Shown here: piece by piece, positions 19,141 to 27,613 of the stretch | Layout: each line of letters starts with the position of its first letter | How positions within the stretch are numbered: the first letter of the stretch is position 1 | Assembly: GCA_946482075.1 (NCBI GenBank) | Contig: CAMLQG010000014.1 | Coordinates: 1-51,326, forward strand | Source of the DNA: an uncultured Erythrobacteraceae bacterium | GTDB taxonomy: Bacteria > Pseudomonadota > Alphaproteobacteria > Sphingomonadales > Sphingomonadaceae | Direction of reading: 5' to 3' | Length of the DNA stretch: 51,326 bases | Translations under genes and position numbers: made by a program | Notes under the pieces: model-generated | What the model saw: only the letters and a program-made list of their open reading frames with translations | Told to the model about the DNA's origin: nothing | Databases searched by the model: none

Positions 19141-20871
19141 TCACCCTCCGCCGGGGCTCTTCTTCTTGGGCGGCGGCGCGCCTTCCGGCTGCGTGGCCTT
19201 GCCGACCCGACCTGACCATTCGATGCGGTAGAGATCGAAGCGGCGGTCGGCCAGGTTGCGGACCGTGCCTTCCGCGCGCGCCCAGCTGAGATCGGCGAGG
19301 TTCACATCGCTGATCGTCAGCGTTTCCACGTTCTCGCTGGCTTCCGCGGCGATGCCGTCACGCGCGAAGGGGAAGTCACAGGGCGTCAGGATGCAGCTCT
19401 GTGCATATTGGATGTCCATGTTGCCGACGTTGGGGAGATTGCCGACATTGCCGCTCAGCACCACGAAGCACTGGTTTTCGATCGCGCGCGCCTGCCCGCA
19501 ATAGCGCACGCGCATATAGCCCTGGCGGCTGTCGGTGCAGAAGGGTACGAAGATGATCCGCGCGCCTTCGTCTACCAGGCGGCGGGCGAGTTCCGGGAAT
19601 TCCGCGTCATAACAGATTAGCACGCCGATCGGCCCGCAATCGGTGGGGATCGCGTCGATCGAATCGCCGCCCTTGATGTTCCACCAATAGGCTTCGTTGG
19701 GCGTGGGGTGGATTTTCTCCTGTTCGTGAACCGAGCCGTCGCGCAGGCAGACATAGGCCACATTGTGGATGTCGCCATCGTCCATCCGGGTGGGATGCGA
19801 TCCGCCGATGATGTTGATGTTGTGATTGAGCGCCATCTCGGCAAGCGCCTTGCGGATGCGCGGCGTGTAGCGCGAGAGCGCTTCGATCGCTTCGACGGAG
19901 GACAGTTCTTCCGGTTCGGAGGACAGCAGCATCAGCGTGAACAACTCGGGAAAGACAATGAAGTCTGCCTCGTAATCTGCTGCGATATCGACAAAATATT
20001 CGATCTGCTTGATGAATTCATCATAGCCGCTGACCGCGCGAGCCTGCAGCTGGCACGTCGCGATGCGGACGCTTTCAACGTCGCGCGGCAGGCGGAACTT
20101 CACCGGCTGGTCGCGATCCACGAAGGGGTTGCGCCACACCATGTGGACGGCGTTGCCCTTCGATTGCTTGTCTTCCGGCAGATAGCCCTTGAGGATGCCG
20201 ACCGGCTCGAAACCGTTGGCCAGCTGGAAGCGTAGGACCGGGTCGTGCAGCTTTCCGGAGACGACCTTTTCCAGATAGTCCTCCGGCCCGTCCACCCGCC
20301 GCCAGACCCGGCGCAGGTTCGGCATTCGCCCGCCGAAGGCGATGCCCGAGAGATCCAGCCGTTCCGCCAATGCTCGGCGTTCCTCGTAGAGCCGGCGGCC
20401 GATACGCGTGCCGCGCACCTTGGGATCGACGCAGAGCTCATAGCCGTAGAGCCAGTCGCCGGTCGGATCATGGCGGCTGCCGAAGCCGTTGCCGGTGATC
20501 TCGTCCCAGCTATGGGGTTTCAGCGCGATGCCGGCATCAATCCGCATCGATGCGCAATAGCCGACGAGCTTGCCGTCGAACTTCGCGACGAAGCAGCCTT
20601 CGCGGTAATTGTTCAGCTGCCCGCGGATCTCGCCATAGGTGTAGGGCGGAAGATCGGCATAGGTCCGGCGGACGAGCGCGGCGATGGCCGGGACATCGGA
20701 AAGCTTGGCCTGGCGGACTTCGAGCCGCGCCTTGTTGCTGGGCGATTTCGAAGAAGCAGCCTTCTCGGCCGAAGGCGCCTTATCCGCCGCTTTCCTGGAA
20801 GTGGCGCCTTTCTCGGCGACCTTCTTCGCGGCCGGCTTCTTTCCCGCAGCCTTCTTGCTGGCACTGCTCAT
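19141..20871 (-). CDS. GNAT N-acetyltransferase-nitrilase fusion with Lys/Ala-rich head
   Basis: This 576-residue fusion has three parts. Residues 1-48 are a Lys/Ala/Ser-rich head resembling histone H1 tails. About 50-250 is a GNAT acetyltransferase domain (VRQAKLSDVPAIAALVRRTY; CVDPKVRGTRIGRRLYEERR acetyl-CoA loop). About 268-560 is a carbon-nitrogen hydrolase domain with the Glu of FPELF, the Lys of QEKIHPTPNE and the nucleophilic Cys of VLICYDAEFPE. GNAT-nitrilase fusions are a known bacterial family whose substrate is unknown. The ATG at 20871 is preferred to an in-frame start 14 codons upstream, although its ribosome-binding site is weak. The gene follows icd on the minus strand. Confidence 0.88.
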   Translation of the reverse strand: MSSASKKAAGKKPAAKKVAEKGATSRKAADKAPSAEKAASSKSPSNKARLEVRQAKLSDVPAIAALVRRTYADLPPYTYGEIRGQLNNYREGCFVAKFDGKLVGYCASMRIDAGIALKPHSWDEITGNGFGSRHDPTGDWLYGYELCVDPKVRGTRIGRRLYEERRALAERLDLSGIAFGGRMPNLRRVWRRVDGPEDYLEKVVSGKLHDPVLRFQLANGFEPVGILKGYLPEDKQSKGNAVHMVWRNPFVDRDQPVKFRLPRDVESVRIATCQLQARAVSGYDEFIKQIEYFVDIAADYEADFIVFPELFTLMLLSSEPEELSSVEAIEALSRYTPRIRKALAEMALNHNINIIGGSHPTRMDDGDIHNVAYVCLRDGSVHEQEKIHPTPNEAYWWNIKGGDSIDAIPTDCGPIGVLICYDAEFPELARRLVDEGARIIFVPFCTDSRQGYMRVRYCGQARAIENQCFVVLSGNVGNLPNVGNMDIQYAQSCILTPCDFPFARDGIAAEASENVETLTISDVNLADLSWARAEGTVRNLADRRFDLYRIEWSGRVGKATQPEGAPPPKKKSPGGG

Positions 20872-20974
20872 ATGAGGGCGTTCTCGCTCGGCTTGGGCAC
20901 AAGCGGACAACAAAGCGCCATGCGGGCCGTTCCCGGACGCGTCTGCGTGCGGGAACGGTCGCGAATGGCGGGAA

Positions 20975-22195
20975 TCAGGCCCAGTTGGCCATTTCCTTTT
21001 CGAGGTTCTGCACGATCGCCTCGAAGAACTGCTCGGTCGTCATCCAGCTCTGGTCCGGACCGATCAGCAGAGCGAGGTCCTTCGTCATCTTGCCGCTTTC
21101 GACAGTCTCGATACAGACGCGTTCCAGCGTCTCGGCGAAGCGCACCACGTCGGGCGTGTTGTCGAACTTGCCGCGATAGATCAGGCCGCGCGTCCAGGCG
21201 AAGATCGAAGCGATCGGGTTGGTCGAGGTCGACTTGCCTTGCTGGTGCTGGCGATAGTGGCGCGTGACAGTGCCGTGGGCGGCTTCCGCTTCCACCGTCT
21301 TGCCGTCGGGCGAGAGCAGGACCGACGTCATCAGGCCCAGCGAGCCGAAGCCCTGCGCGACAGTGTCGGACTGCACGTCGCCGTCGTAGTTCTTGCAGGC
21401 CCAGACGAACTTGCCGCTCCACTTCAGGGCCGAAGCGACCATGTCGTCGATCAGGCGGTGTTCGTAAGTGATGCCGGCGGCATCGAACTGGGCCTTGAAT
21501 TCGGTATTGAAGACCTCTTCGAACAGATCCTTGAAGCGGCCGTCATAGGCCTTCATGATCGTGTTCTTGGTCGACAGGTACAGCGGCCAGCCGAGGTTGA
21601 GCGAGTAGTTCATCGAGGCGCGGGCGAAGTCGCGAATCGAATCGTCGAGATTGTACATCGTCATCGCCACGCCGGAGCTCGGGAAGTCGAAGACTTCGAG
21701 GTCGATCTGCTTGCCGTCGGCGCCGTCGAAGACCATGCGCAGCTTGCCGGGGCCCGGGATCAGAGTGTCGGTAGCGCGGTACTGGTCGCCAAAGGCGTGA
21801 CGGCCGATCACGATCGGATCGGTCCAGCCCGGCACCAGGCGGGGCACGTTCGAGATCACGATCGGTTCGCGGAAGACGACGCCGCCCAGGATGTTCCGGA
21901 TTGTGCCGTTGGGCGACTTCCACATCTTCTTGAGCTTGAACTCCTCGACACGCGCTTCGTCCGGCGTGATCGTCGCGCACTTCACGGCGACACCGTACTG
22001 CTTGGTGGCATTGGCGGAATCGATGGTGATCTGATCGCCCGTCTCGTCGCGCTTCTCGACCGAGAGGTCGTAATATTTGAGGTCGATGTCGAGATAGGGA
22101 AGGATCAGTCGCTCGCGGATCCACTGCCAGATGATCCGCGTCATCTCGTCGCCATCCATCTCGACGACGGGGTTCTTCACCTTGATCTTTGCCAT
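20975..22195 (-). CDS. icd: NADP-dependent isocitrate dehydrogenase
   Basis: This 406-residue enzyme oxidatively decarboxylates isocitrate to 2-oxoglutarate in the TCA cycle. Its sequence is of the eukaryote-like homodimeric class (start [77 protein letters not shown]), common in alphaproteobacteria, rather than the E. coli Icd type. The ATG at 22195 follows GGGAACGATGTGAAG. The frame stays open 84 codons further upstream, but that stretch contains an intrinsic terminator at 22319-22350, so the extension is not coding. Confidence 0.96.
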   Translation of the reverse strand: MAKIKVKNPVVEMDGDEMTRIIWQWIRERLILPYLDIDLKYYDLSVEKRDETGDQITIDSANATKQYGVAVKCATITPDEARVEEFKLKKMWKSPNGTIRNILGGVVFREPIVISNVPRLVPGWTDPIVIGRHAFGDQYRATDTLIPGPGKLRMVFDGADGKQIDLEVFDFPSSGVAMTMYNLDDSIRDFARASMNYSLNLGWPLYLSTKNTIMKAYDGRFKDLFEEVFNTEFKAQFDAAGITYEHRLIDDMVASALKWSGKFVWACKNYDGDVQSDTVAQGFGSLGLMTSVLLSPDGKTVEAEAAHGTVTRHYRQHQQGKSTSTNPIASIFAWTRGLIYRGKFDNTPDVVRFAETLERVCIETVESGKMTKDLALLIGPDQSWMTTEQFFEAIVQNLEKEMANWA

Positions 22196-22509
22196 CTTCA
22201 CATCGTTCCCTCTGGGCCAAACTGCGAGCCTCTTAGCAGTTGAGCGGGGCGGCGCAAGGACCGCGGCGGCGTTTTCGCGAGCGGGTCCGATCGACTTTCG
22301 CGAACCGGCAAACACTTGAAAAAAGCCCGGCCGTTGGGTGCCGGCCGGGCCTGAAGGGAAACGCCGTTCACTATAGGCGCCTTCGGGTCGCAGGGCGCTT
22401 CTTCTGCGGGATCGGGGAGGTACATCAACTTCAAAAAACGAAGCCAAATTGTGGTGTAATTTTCGAAAGATGCCTGCAAAATCCTTCGACAGACCGTTCT
22501 TTCCCGAGG
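22196..22509. other. icd / tandem winged-helix intergenic region
   Basis: These 314 bases separate two divergent genes and hold no protein gene I can support. The region carries a minus-strand terminator-like hairpin (22319-22350, listed separately), the small palindrome TTTCGAAA near 22461-22468, and an AT-rich patch at about 22425-22465 likely to hold the promoter of the regulator gene. Confidence 0.6.
22319..22350 (-). terminator. Orphan intrinsic terminator upstream of icd
   Basis: Read on the minus strand, an eight-base stem GCCCGGCC / GGCCGGGC is followed by TTTTTT. It lies about 125 bases before the icd ATG with no gene upstream of it on that strand, so it either ends a small RNA or attenuates icd transcription. 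Confidence 0.7.
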
Positions 22510-23190
22510 ATGGTGGAGGATCTGGGGGCGCGATTGGCCGAAGTTGCGAAAAGCGATGTCGTCAGGGACATCGAAGAAAAGCTGCAGTTGCGCATCCTGT
22601 CATACGACTATGCGATCGTTCTCGATCTTTTCGAGAATGGGCAGGCGACCGCCGGCGAATTACTGCTGCGTTCGGGGGCTGCGAGCACCACATTCTATTC
22701 GAAGTTGAAGGCGCTGGTGAACTCCGGGTTGATCGCGGCCGAGCATGTTTCGGCGGACAAGCGCAAGGTTGCGTATCGGTTGACACCTGGTGTGCGGGAG
22801 ACCGTGGCGAGCGAATTCCGCCAGGTGATGGACTGGCTTTCCGCCAAGCTCGACAATCAGGAGAGCAAGGCGCGGAGCCTGATCCAGTTCCTCCGTTCCA
22901 CCCGCGCCAATCTCAAGATCCTGTTCTTCACCTGCGAATACCAGACGATTCTGCATCTCTATGATCGGGCGAAATGTTCGGCAGGCGAATTGCGCAGCCT
23001 GTGCGACGTTTCGGACACAAAGTTCTACACTTCGCTCAGAGCTTTGGACCGCGAGGGCCTGATTCAGTCGGCGCAGGAGGACAGCGACCATCGCCGCAGG
23101 AACTATTCGCTGACGCCTTGGGTGCGTGACTATCTGGACGGCGCGCACCGGCAGTTGCACGACTGGATGCAGCGCACGCTGCCGGTATGA
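22510..23190 (+). CDS. Tandem winged-helix (MarR-like) transcriptional regulator
   Basis: This 226-residue protein consists of two homologous winged-helix domains. Residues 32-113 and 142-223 align without gaps at a constant offset of 110; about 28 of 77 core residues are identical by hand count. Repeated landmarks are [TS]AGEL (47-51, 157-161), FY[ST]xL[KR]AL (62-69, 172-179), GLI, Y-x-LTP (89-93, 199-203) and DW (108-109, 218-219). It may therefore bind DNA as an intramolecular pseudo-dimer of the MarR or PaaX sort. The start is somewhat uncertain: the ATG at 22510 has only a very close GAGG, and the upstream frame is open but crosses the promoter region. No ligand is evident. It is divergent from icd. 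Confidence 0.75.
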   Translation: MVEDLGARLAEVAKSDVVRDIEEKLQLRILSYDYAIVLDLFENGQATAGELLLRSGAASTTFYSKLKALVNSGLIAAEHVSADKRKVAYRLTPGVRETVASEFRQVMDWLSAKLDNQESKARSLIQFLRSTRANLKILFFTCEYQTILHLYDRAKCSAGELRSLCDVSDTKFYTSLRALDREGLIQSAQEDSDHRRRNYSLTPWVRDYLDGAHRQLHDWMQRTLPV

Positions 23191-23214
23191 GAATCGAACG
23201 AGGCCGGACGTGAA

Positions 23215-23248
23215 AAAGCCCGCTTAACCCATTGGGTCAGCGGGCTTT
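23215..23248. terminator. Bidirectional terminator between regulator gene and tRNA-Val
   Basis: The stem AAAGCCCGC / GCGGGCTTT is extended by ACCC / GGGT. On the minus strand it is followed by TTTTTC and terminates the tRNA-Val transcript; on the plus strand it ends the winged-helix gene. Confidence 0.85.
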
Positions 23249-23253
23249 CGGAA

Positions 23254-23328
23254 TGGTGGGCGTAGCAAGGATTGAACTTGCGACCCCTACGATGTCAACA
23301 TAGTGCTCTACCACTGAGCTATACGCCC
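23254..23328 (-). tRNA. tRNA-Val(GAC)
   Basis: This 75-base tRNA reads from GGGCGTA at 23328 down to CCA at 23254. The acceptor stem is GGGCGTA / TACGCCC. The D-arm is AGCTCAGTGGTAGAGC. The anticodon stem CTATG / CGTAG encloses the loop TTGACAT, so the anticodon is GAC (valine, codons GUC/GUU). The T-arm contains GTTCAATCC. The 3' CCA is encoded. A terminator follows at 23215-23248. Confidence 0.96.
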
Positions 23329-23420
23329 GAACCATTCGGATTCCGCCCGACCGCCGTCGCGGCCGGGCAGGGGCGGTCCTTTAACGAGGAGGCCGCGCCC
23401 GTGCAAGCCGGTTTTGCGCG

Positions 23421-23795
23421 TTAGATGGTCGCCGTCATCCGATCGTCGAAAGCGCGTTCCACCTCCAACACCAGATCGCGCAGGTGGAAAGGCTTCGACA
23501 GGACCTTGGTGCGCGGCGCATCCCGGCTGGCCTTCATCGTCACGGCCGCGAATCCGGTGATGAACATCACTTTCGTGCGGGGCGAGATTTCGGCACAGCG
23601 CTGGGCCAGTTCGATCCCGTCCATTTCCGGCATCACGATGTCGGTCAGCAGAAGATCGAACGAACCGGATTCGAGCAGCGGCACCGCATCGGTGCCGCGA
23701 TCGACCGCTTCGACCCAGTAACCGGCATTTTCGAGCGCGCGGGAAAGATACGAGCGCATCGCTTCATCGTCTTCAGCCAGGAGGATGCGGATCAT
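23421..23795 (-). CDS. cpdR: Single-domain response regulator CpdR
   Basis: This 124-residue receiver domain has no output domain. Acidic residues D9/D10, phospho-acceptor D52 in LLTDIVMPEMDG, T80 in FITGFAAV and K101 in LSKPFHLRDL are all present. The run VMFITGFAAVTM and the SKPFHLR segment match CpdR of Caulobacter. There the unphosphorylated form primes ClpXP to degrade CtrA and other cell-cycle substrates and is phosphorylated by CckA through ChpT. CckA is encoded about 11 kb away. The ATG at 23795 is divergent from the amidohydrolase gene, and the tRNA-Val gene lies downstream on the same strand. Confidence 0.9.
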   Translation of the reverse strand: MIRILLAEDDEAMRSYLSRALENAGYWVEAVDRGTDAVPLLESGSFDLLLTDIVMPEMDGIELAQRCAEISPRTKVMFITGFAAVTMKASRDAPRTKVLSKPFHLRDLVLEVERAFDDRMTATI

Positions 23796-23911
23796 TGGGG
23801 ACCTTTCAGCATTGTGCGCGCGCCCTATTATCGCGAAGCCCGTTAAAATTCTCGTGTCAATTCAGCCATGGCCTGCTTTGATACAAGATCGTTCCGGACC
23901 GTTATTTCCTG

Positions 23912-23926
23912 AAGGTGGATCACCTT
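23912..23926. promoter_or_regulatory. Inverted repeat AAGGTG-GAT-CACCTT, candidate operator
   Basis: A perfect six-base inverted repeat with a three-base centre lies in the 283-base gap between the divergent cpdR and N-formylglutamate amidohydrolase-like genes. No known regulator is assigned to it. Confidence 0.35.
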
Positions 23927-24078
23927 GAAGCGTGAAGCAAGTTTGCGGGATGTCCCCCCTATTATCGCGCTGCCGGTGCAGGCCCACACCGTGCGGAACG
24001 AGCTGCCCTGCGCAGGCCGAATCAGAGCGGAACGCCTTCTCACGCAAGGAGCGAGTCGGGGCGAAAGGACCTGATGAA

Positions 24079-25002
24079 GTGATCCGCAAAGGAGGACAGA
24101 TTCCGGGCCTGCCGAAGAATAGCGCCTTCTCGCTGCATGCGCCGGATCCGTCCCCGATCCCGATTCTCCTCTCGGTGCCGCATGCGGGCCGGGCCTATCC
24201 GCCGGCCATGCTCAGGCGGATGCGCAATCCCGGGATGGCCTGCGTACGGCTGGAGGACCGCCATGCCGACAGCGTCGCCGCCGCCGCGGCGAAAGCCACC
24301 GGCGCCGGGCTGCTGGTAGCCCATGCGCCGCGCGCGATGATCGACCTCAACCGCGCGACCGATGACATGGACTGGACCATGCTGCACGAGCCGCCTGCGG
24401 GGCACGGTACTGGCATCGGGGGTACCGGCATGGGCGCGCGACGGGCGCGCAGCGGGCTTGGCCTGGTTCCGCGCCGCCTGCCGGGGCTGGGCGAATTGTG
24501 GAAGGACCCGCTCGACCAGGAAGAGCTTAAAGCCCGGATCGACGGGATTCACGGGCCCTATCACGAAACGCTGTCCACTGAACTGTATCGCCTGCGGGAG
24601 CGATGGGGGGCAGCCATGCTGCTCGACATCCATTCCATGCCCCCGTTGGCACAGATCGGCAGCCAATCCGCGCCGATGATCGTGGTGGGCGATCGCTTCG
24701 GCCTGTCCTGCGATGGCCCGCTGATCGCCACGGCATTCGACTATCTGGCGGATCGCGGCCTGCGCGCGGCTTATAACCGGCCTTATGCAGGAGGATATGT
24801 GCTGGATCGCCATGGCCTGCCGCGCCGCGGCATCCATGCGTTGCAGATCGAAATCTGCCGCTCGCTCTATCTCGATGCTCGACTCGAAGATCGGACTGAG
24901 TCGCTGGACGACGTGGCGGAGGTCGTCGCAGGACTGATCCGCGTGCTGGCGGAAGAGGTGGCCGGTCTCGGGCGGGATGGTCTGCCGCTCGCAGCGGAAT
25001 AG
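24079..25002 (+). CDS. N-formylglutamate amidohydrolase family protein
   Basis: This protein of about 307 residues belongs to the FGase (HutG-like) metallohydrolase family. The Pfam-typical segments are visible: ILLSVPHAGRAYP near residue 40 with a likely zinc-ligand His, DRHADSVA, LLVAHAPRAMIDLNRATDDMD, and LLDIHSMPP with a further Asp/His pair. The C-terminal QIEICRSLYLD is also conserved. The family hydrolyses N-formylglutamate in histidine catabolism, but no hut genes are nearby, so another N-formyl or amide substrate is possible. GTG at 24079 is preferred: it follows GAAAGGA at about 10 bases. The frame is open to 23932, but that would include the intergenic inverted repeat region. Confidence 0.82.
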   Translation: MIRKGGQIPGLPKNSAFSLHAPDPSPIPILLSVPHAGRAYPPAMLRRMRNPGMACVRLEDRHADSVAAAAAKATGAGLLVAHAPRAMIDLNRATDDMDWTMLHEPPAGHGTGIGGTGMGARRARSGLGLVPRRLPGLGELWKDPLDQEELKARIDGIHGPYHETLSTELYRLRERWGAAMLLDIHSMPPLAQIGSQSAPMIVVGDRFGLSCDGPLIATAFDYLADRGLRAAYNRPYAGGYVLDRHGLPRRGIHALQIEICRSLYLDARLEDRTESLDDVAEVVAGLIRVLAEEVAGLGRDGLPLAAE

Positions 25003-25027
25003 CAGGATAAGCTTTTATTCGAACAAT

Positions 25028-25057
25028 AAAAAACCACCCCGTGCAAGCACGGGGTGG
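25028..25057 (-). terminator. Intrinsic terminator of the SapC gene
   Basis: Read on the minus strand, the 11-bp stem CCACCCCGTGC / GCACGGGGTGG is followed by TTTTTT. It lies about 130 bases after the sapC stop and just past the convergent amidohydrolase stop. Confidence 0.85.
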
Positions 25058-25185
25058 CCAAGGTTCAGGGAGGAGGTGCACCGAGGTGCACCAACGTCCG
25101 TGGGTCATGAGGGAAAACCCGCCGGACGATCCTAAAATAGGTTTACGTCGCGAATGTTTCAAGCCCCCGCGCGCGGGACGATGAA

Positions 25186-25959
25186 TCAGGCCTTCTCGCC
25201 GACGAGCTGAGGGCCTTTGCCTTGCGCGACCTGGCGGCCGAACACGATCCGCATCTGGTCGAGCGAGAAGAGATGCGCATAGACGAGGCTGAGGAAACCG
25301 TTGCGGTTCCAGGTGCGCAGCTGGTCGCCGCGTACCTCGCGCAGCTTCTCTTCATTGACCATCTTGAAGCCACGATAGACGAAGGGCTGGTCCTGGTCTT
25401 CGCCCTGGGTGATGGCCACCTCGCCCTCCATCAGCAGGTCGTGCTTCTTGAGCTCTTCCATGAAGGCGGAGGTACGCTGGCCGGCATTCTCGAAGCGGCG
25501 GCAGAATTCCAGCATGTCCTTCACGCGTTGGGTCGGTTCGGTGCCTTCGAACAACGCCTCGCCATCCTTGAACTCGCCGACGAGGCCGCTCGAGGGGTCG
25601 AAGCAGAGCGAAAGCTCGTCGGAATCGGAGCTCAGCTTGGCGAGCAGGAAGGGATAGCGGCGCGCATAGGCCGGCACATAGGCGTCGTTCAGCACCTTGC
25701 CGTCATCATCGACGAATGTGTTCACCCCTTCATTGAGGCCCATCAGCGCCAGCGGCACCGGACCGTCGCCGCCGCTGAACACGATCGGAAAATCGCGCTG
25801 CGCTTCGGGGAATTCCTCGACCGTGAGAGGAATCGCGTGCTGGCCGACCAGCCAGTTGGCCCGATCGGACGTGCGCGCGCGCCAATCGGCATGATCGCGG
25901 CTGTTGAGCGGCGTGAGGTCCTGGTAAAGCAGGGGCAGTGTGGAAGGCGCGCTAGCCAT
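25186..25959 (-). CDS. SapC family protein
   Basis: This 257-residue protein belongs to the SapC family (named from S-layer-associated genes in Campylobacter, common in sphingomonads and Caulobacter). Typical segments are LLYQDLTPLNSRDHADW at the N-terminus, IPLTVEEFPEAQRDFPIVF, PLALMGLNEGVN and YVPAYARRYPF. It has no signal peptide or membrane segment, so it is likely cytosolic; its role is unsettled. In other sphingomonads it is often next to TonB receptors and tryptophan-halogenase-like proteins, which is not the case here. The ATG at 25959 follows GGAGAGAG; the frame is open upstream but without support. Confidence 0.88.
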   Translation of the reverse strand: MASAPSTLPLLYQDLTPLNSRDHADWRARTSDRANWLVGQHAIPLTVEEFPEAQRDFPIVFSGGDGPVPLALMGLNEGVNTFVDDDGKVLNDAYVPAYARRYPFLLAKLSSDSDELSLCFDPSSGLVGEFKDGEALFEGTEPTQRVKDMLEFCRRFENAGQRTSAFMEELKKHDLLMEGEVAITQGEDQDQPFVYRGFKMVNEEKLREVRGDQLRTWNRNGFLSLVYAHLFSLDQMRIVFGRQVAQGKGPQLVGEKA

Positions 25960-26006
25960 TTCATCTCTCTCCGCAATGCGAGAATTGGTCAGTTGAAGGC
26001 GCGGCC

Positions 26007-27452
26007 CTAAGCCCTGTCGCCAGAGGGTGCAAGCGGCACCAGCTTGCCCGGATTGAGAATGTTCGCCGGGTCGAGCGCCTGCTTCACCGCCTGCATCATG
26101 TGCAGCGAGACGGGATCTCCCAGCCGCCCGAGCTCGGCGCGCTTGGCCTGGCCGATGCCGTGTTCGGCGCTGATCGACCCGCCCCAATCCGTAACCAATT
26201 CATAGACAAAGCTGCTGATCGGCTTGCCTTCCGTGAGCGGCCAGGTTGCGTCCGCTCCCTCGGGAGCGATGACATGGAAATGGACATTGCCATCCCCCAG
26301 ATGGCCGAAAGCGATGGCCATGGTTCCGGGAAAACGCTCTTCGACGAGCGGGATCGCCTGCTCGACGAAATCCGGCATTTTTTCGACCGCAACGGATATA
26401 TCGTGCTGCACGGCCGGACCAATCTCCTTTTCAGCCGGCGCGACATAGTCGCGGATCTGCCAGAAGGCTTCAGCCTGGGCTTCGTTCGCTGCGATCGTCG
26501 CGTCGAGAATCAGCCCGTCGTCCAACGCGGAACCGAGAATATCCTCGGCCAGCGGCGCCAACGTGCCGGCCGTGCTTTCGTCGGCCACCAGCTCGATCAG
26601 CGCATGCCAGGGATAATCCCCGGCCAGGGGCGCGCGGGCGGACGGGAGGTGTTTCAGCACGGCCTGCAGGCTGTGATGCGGCACCACTTCGAAGCCTTCC
26701 AGCGCTTCGCCCGCCAGCCGCTCGCAATGGAGCAGCAGCGCGCGCGCATCCTGGAGGTTGGTAATGCCGGCCCACATCACCGCACGTTCGGCGACGGCGG
26801 GCAGGAGGCGCAGCGTAGCCGCGGTGACGATGCCCAACGTGCCTTCGGACCCGATCAGCAACTGCTTGAGATCGAAGCCGCGATTGTCCTTCTTGAGCGG
26901 CGTCAGCGCGTCGAACCGGCTGCCGTCCGCCAGTACTGCTTCCACGCCCAGTACTTGGGCGCGCATGCAACCATGGCGGAGCACCTGGGTGCCGCCCGCA
27001 TTGGTGGAAATCAGCCCGCCGACCGTAGCCGAACCCTTGCCGCCCAGTGTCAGGGGAAAGCGCAGACCCTTGTCCGCCACCGCTTCATGCAGTGTCTGGA
27101 GCACGACGCCCGCTTCGCACAGGATCTTGCGGCCATCGGCGTCGATTTCGCGGATCGCGTTCATCCGGCGCAGCGAAAGCAGCAAGGACTTGCCGCTTGA
27201 ATCCGGTGTCGCGCCGCCCACCATGCCACTGTTCCCGCCCTGAGGCACGATGGCGACACCATGCTTCGCGCAGAGCCTGACCAGAGAAGCGACTTCCGCA
27301 GCATTGGCGGGCGAGGCCATGGCGCATGCAGCGCCCGTGTAAATGCCGCGCCAGTCGGTCAGCCAGGGCGTGACCAGGTCGGGATCGCGCGTCAGGCCGC
27401 GCGGTCCCAGTGCGTCTTCGGCGTCCTTCAGAAATGTATCGATATCGGTCAT
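26007..27452 (-). CDS. FAD-linked D-2-hydroxyacid dehydrogenase (GlcD/D2HGDH-like)
   Basis: This 481-residue flavoprotein has an N-terminal PCMH-type FAD-binding domain with VPQGGNSGMVGG and ANAGGTQVLRHG, and a C-terminal FAD-oxidase C domain. The latter carries the FGHLGDGNVHFHV metal/substrate histidines and the SAEHGIGQAKR signature. The family includes D-lactate, D-2-hydroxyglutarate and glycolate dehydrogenases; the closest fit by layout is the D-2-hydroxyglutarate/D-lactate group, but the substrate is not decided. The ATG at 27452 gives the family N-terminus; an open upstream extension is not supported. It ends 47 bases before the SapC start on the same strand, so the two may form an operon. 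Confidence 0.88.
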   Translation of the reverse strand: MTDIDTFLKDAEDALGPRGLTRDPDLVTPWLTDWRGIYTGAACAMASPANAAEVASLVRLCAKHGVAIVPQGGNSGMVGGATPDSSGKSLLLSLRRMNAIREIDADGRKILCEAGVVLQTLHEAVADKGLRFPLTLGGKGSATVGGLISTNAGGTQVLRHGCMRAQVLGVEAVLADGSRFDALTPLKKDNRGFDLKQLLIGSEGTLGIVTAATLRLLPAVAERAVMWAGITNLQDARALLLHCERLAGEALEGFEVVPHHSLQAVLKHLPSARAPLAGDYPWHALIELVADESTAGTLAPLAEDILGSALDDGLILDATIAANEAQAEAFWQIRDYVAPAEKEIGPAVQHDISVAVEKMPDFVEQAIPLVEERFPGTMAIAFGHLGDGNVHFHVIAPEGADATWPLTEGKPISSFVYELVTDWGGSISAEHGIGQAKRAELGRLGDPVSLHMMQAVKQALDPANILNPGKLVPLAPSGDRA

Positions 27453-27613
27453 GACACGCCTATGCACCCAAAGCAGGCCGGTCGCCAGCTTGCATCGCGG
27501 CGGCAAGGGGTTAAGCCGGCATTCAACAGCCATCGCCCATGCGATGGACCAGGTTCCAGGTTCAGGCACCGCGCGCGCCGGAGGCGGCGTTTTGGAGATC
27601 ACGTTCCGACGTC

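Noticed and set aside
20872..20913. Upstream start of the GNAT-nitrilase gene
   Set aside because: The 14 extra residues contain no family feature, and the start at 20871 begins the Lys/Ala-rich head; neither has a strong ribosome-binding site, so the choice is moderate.
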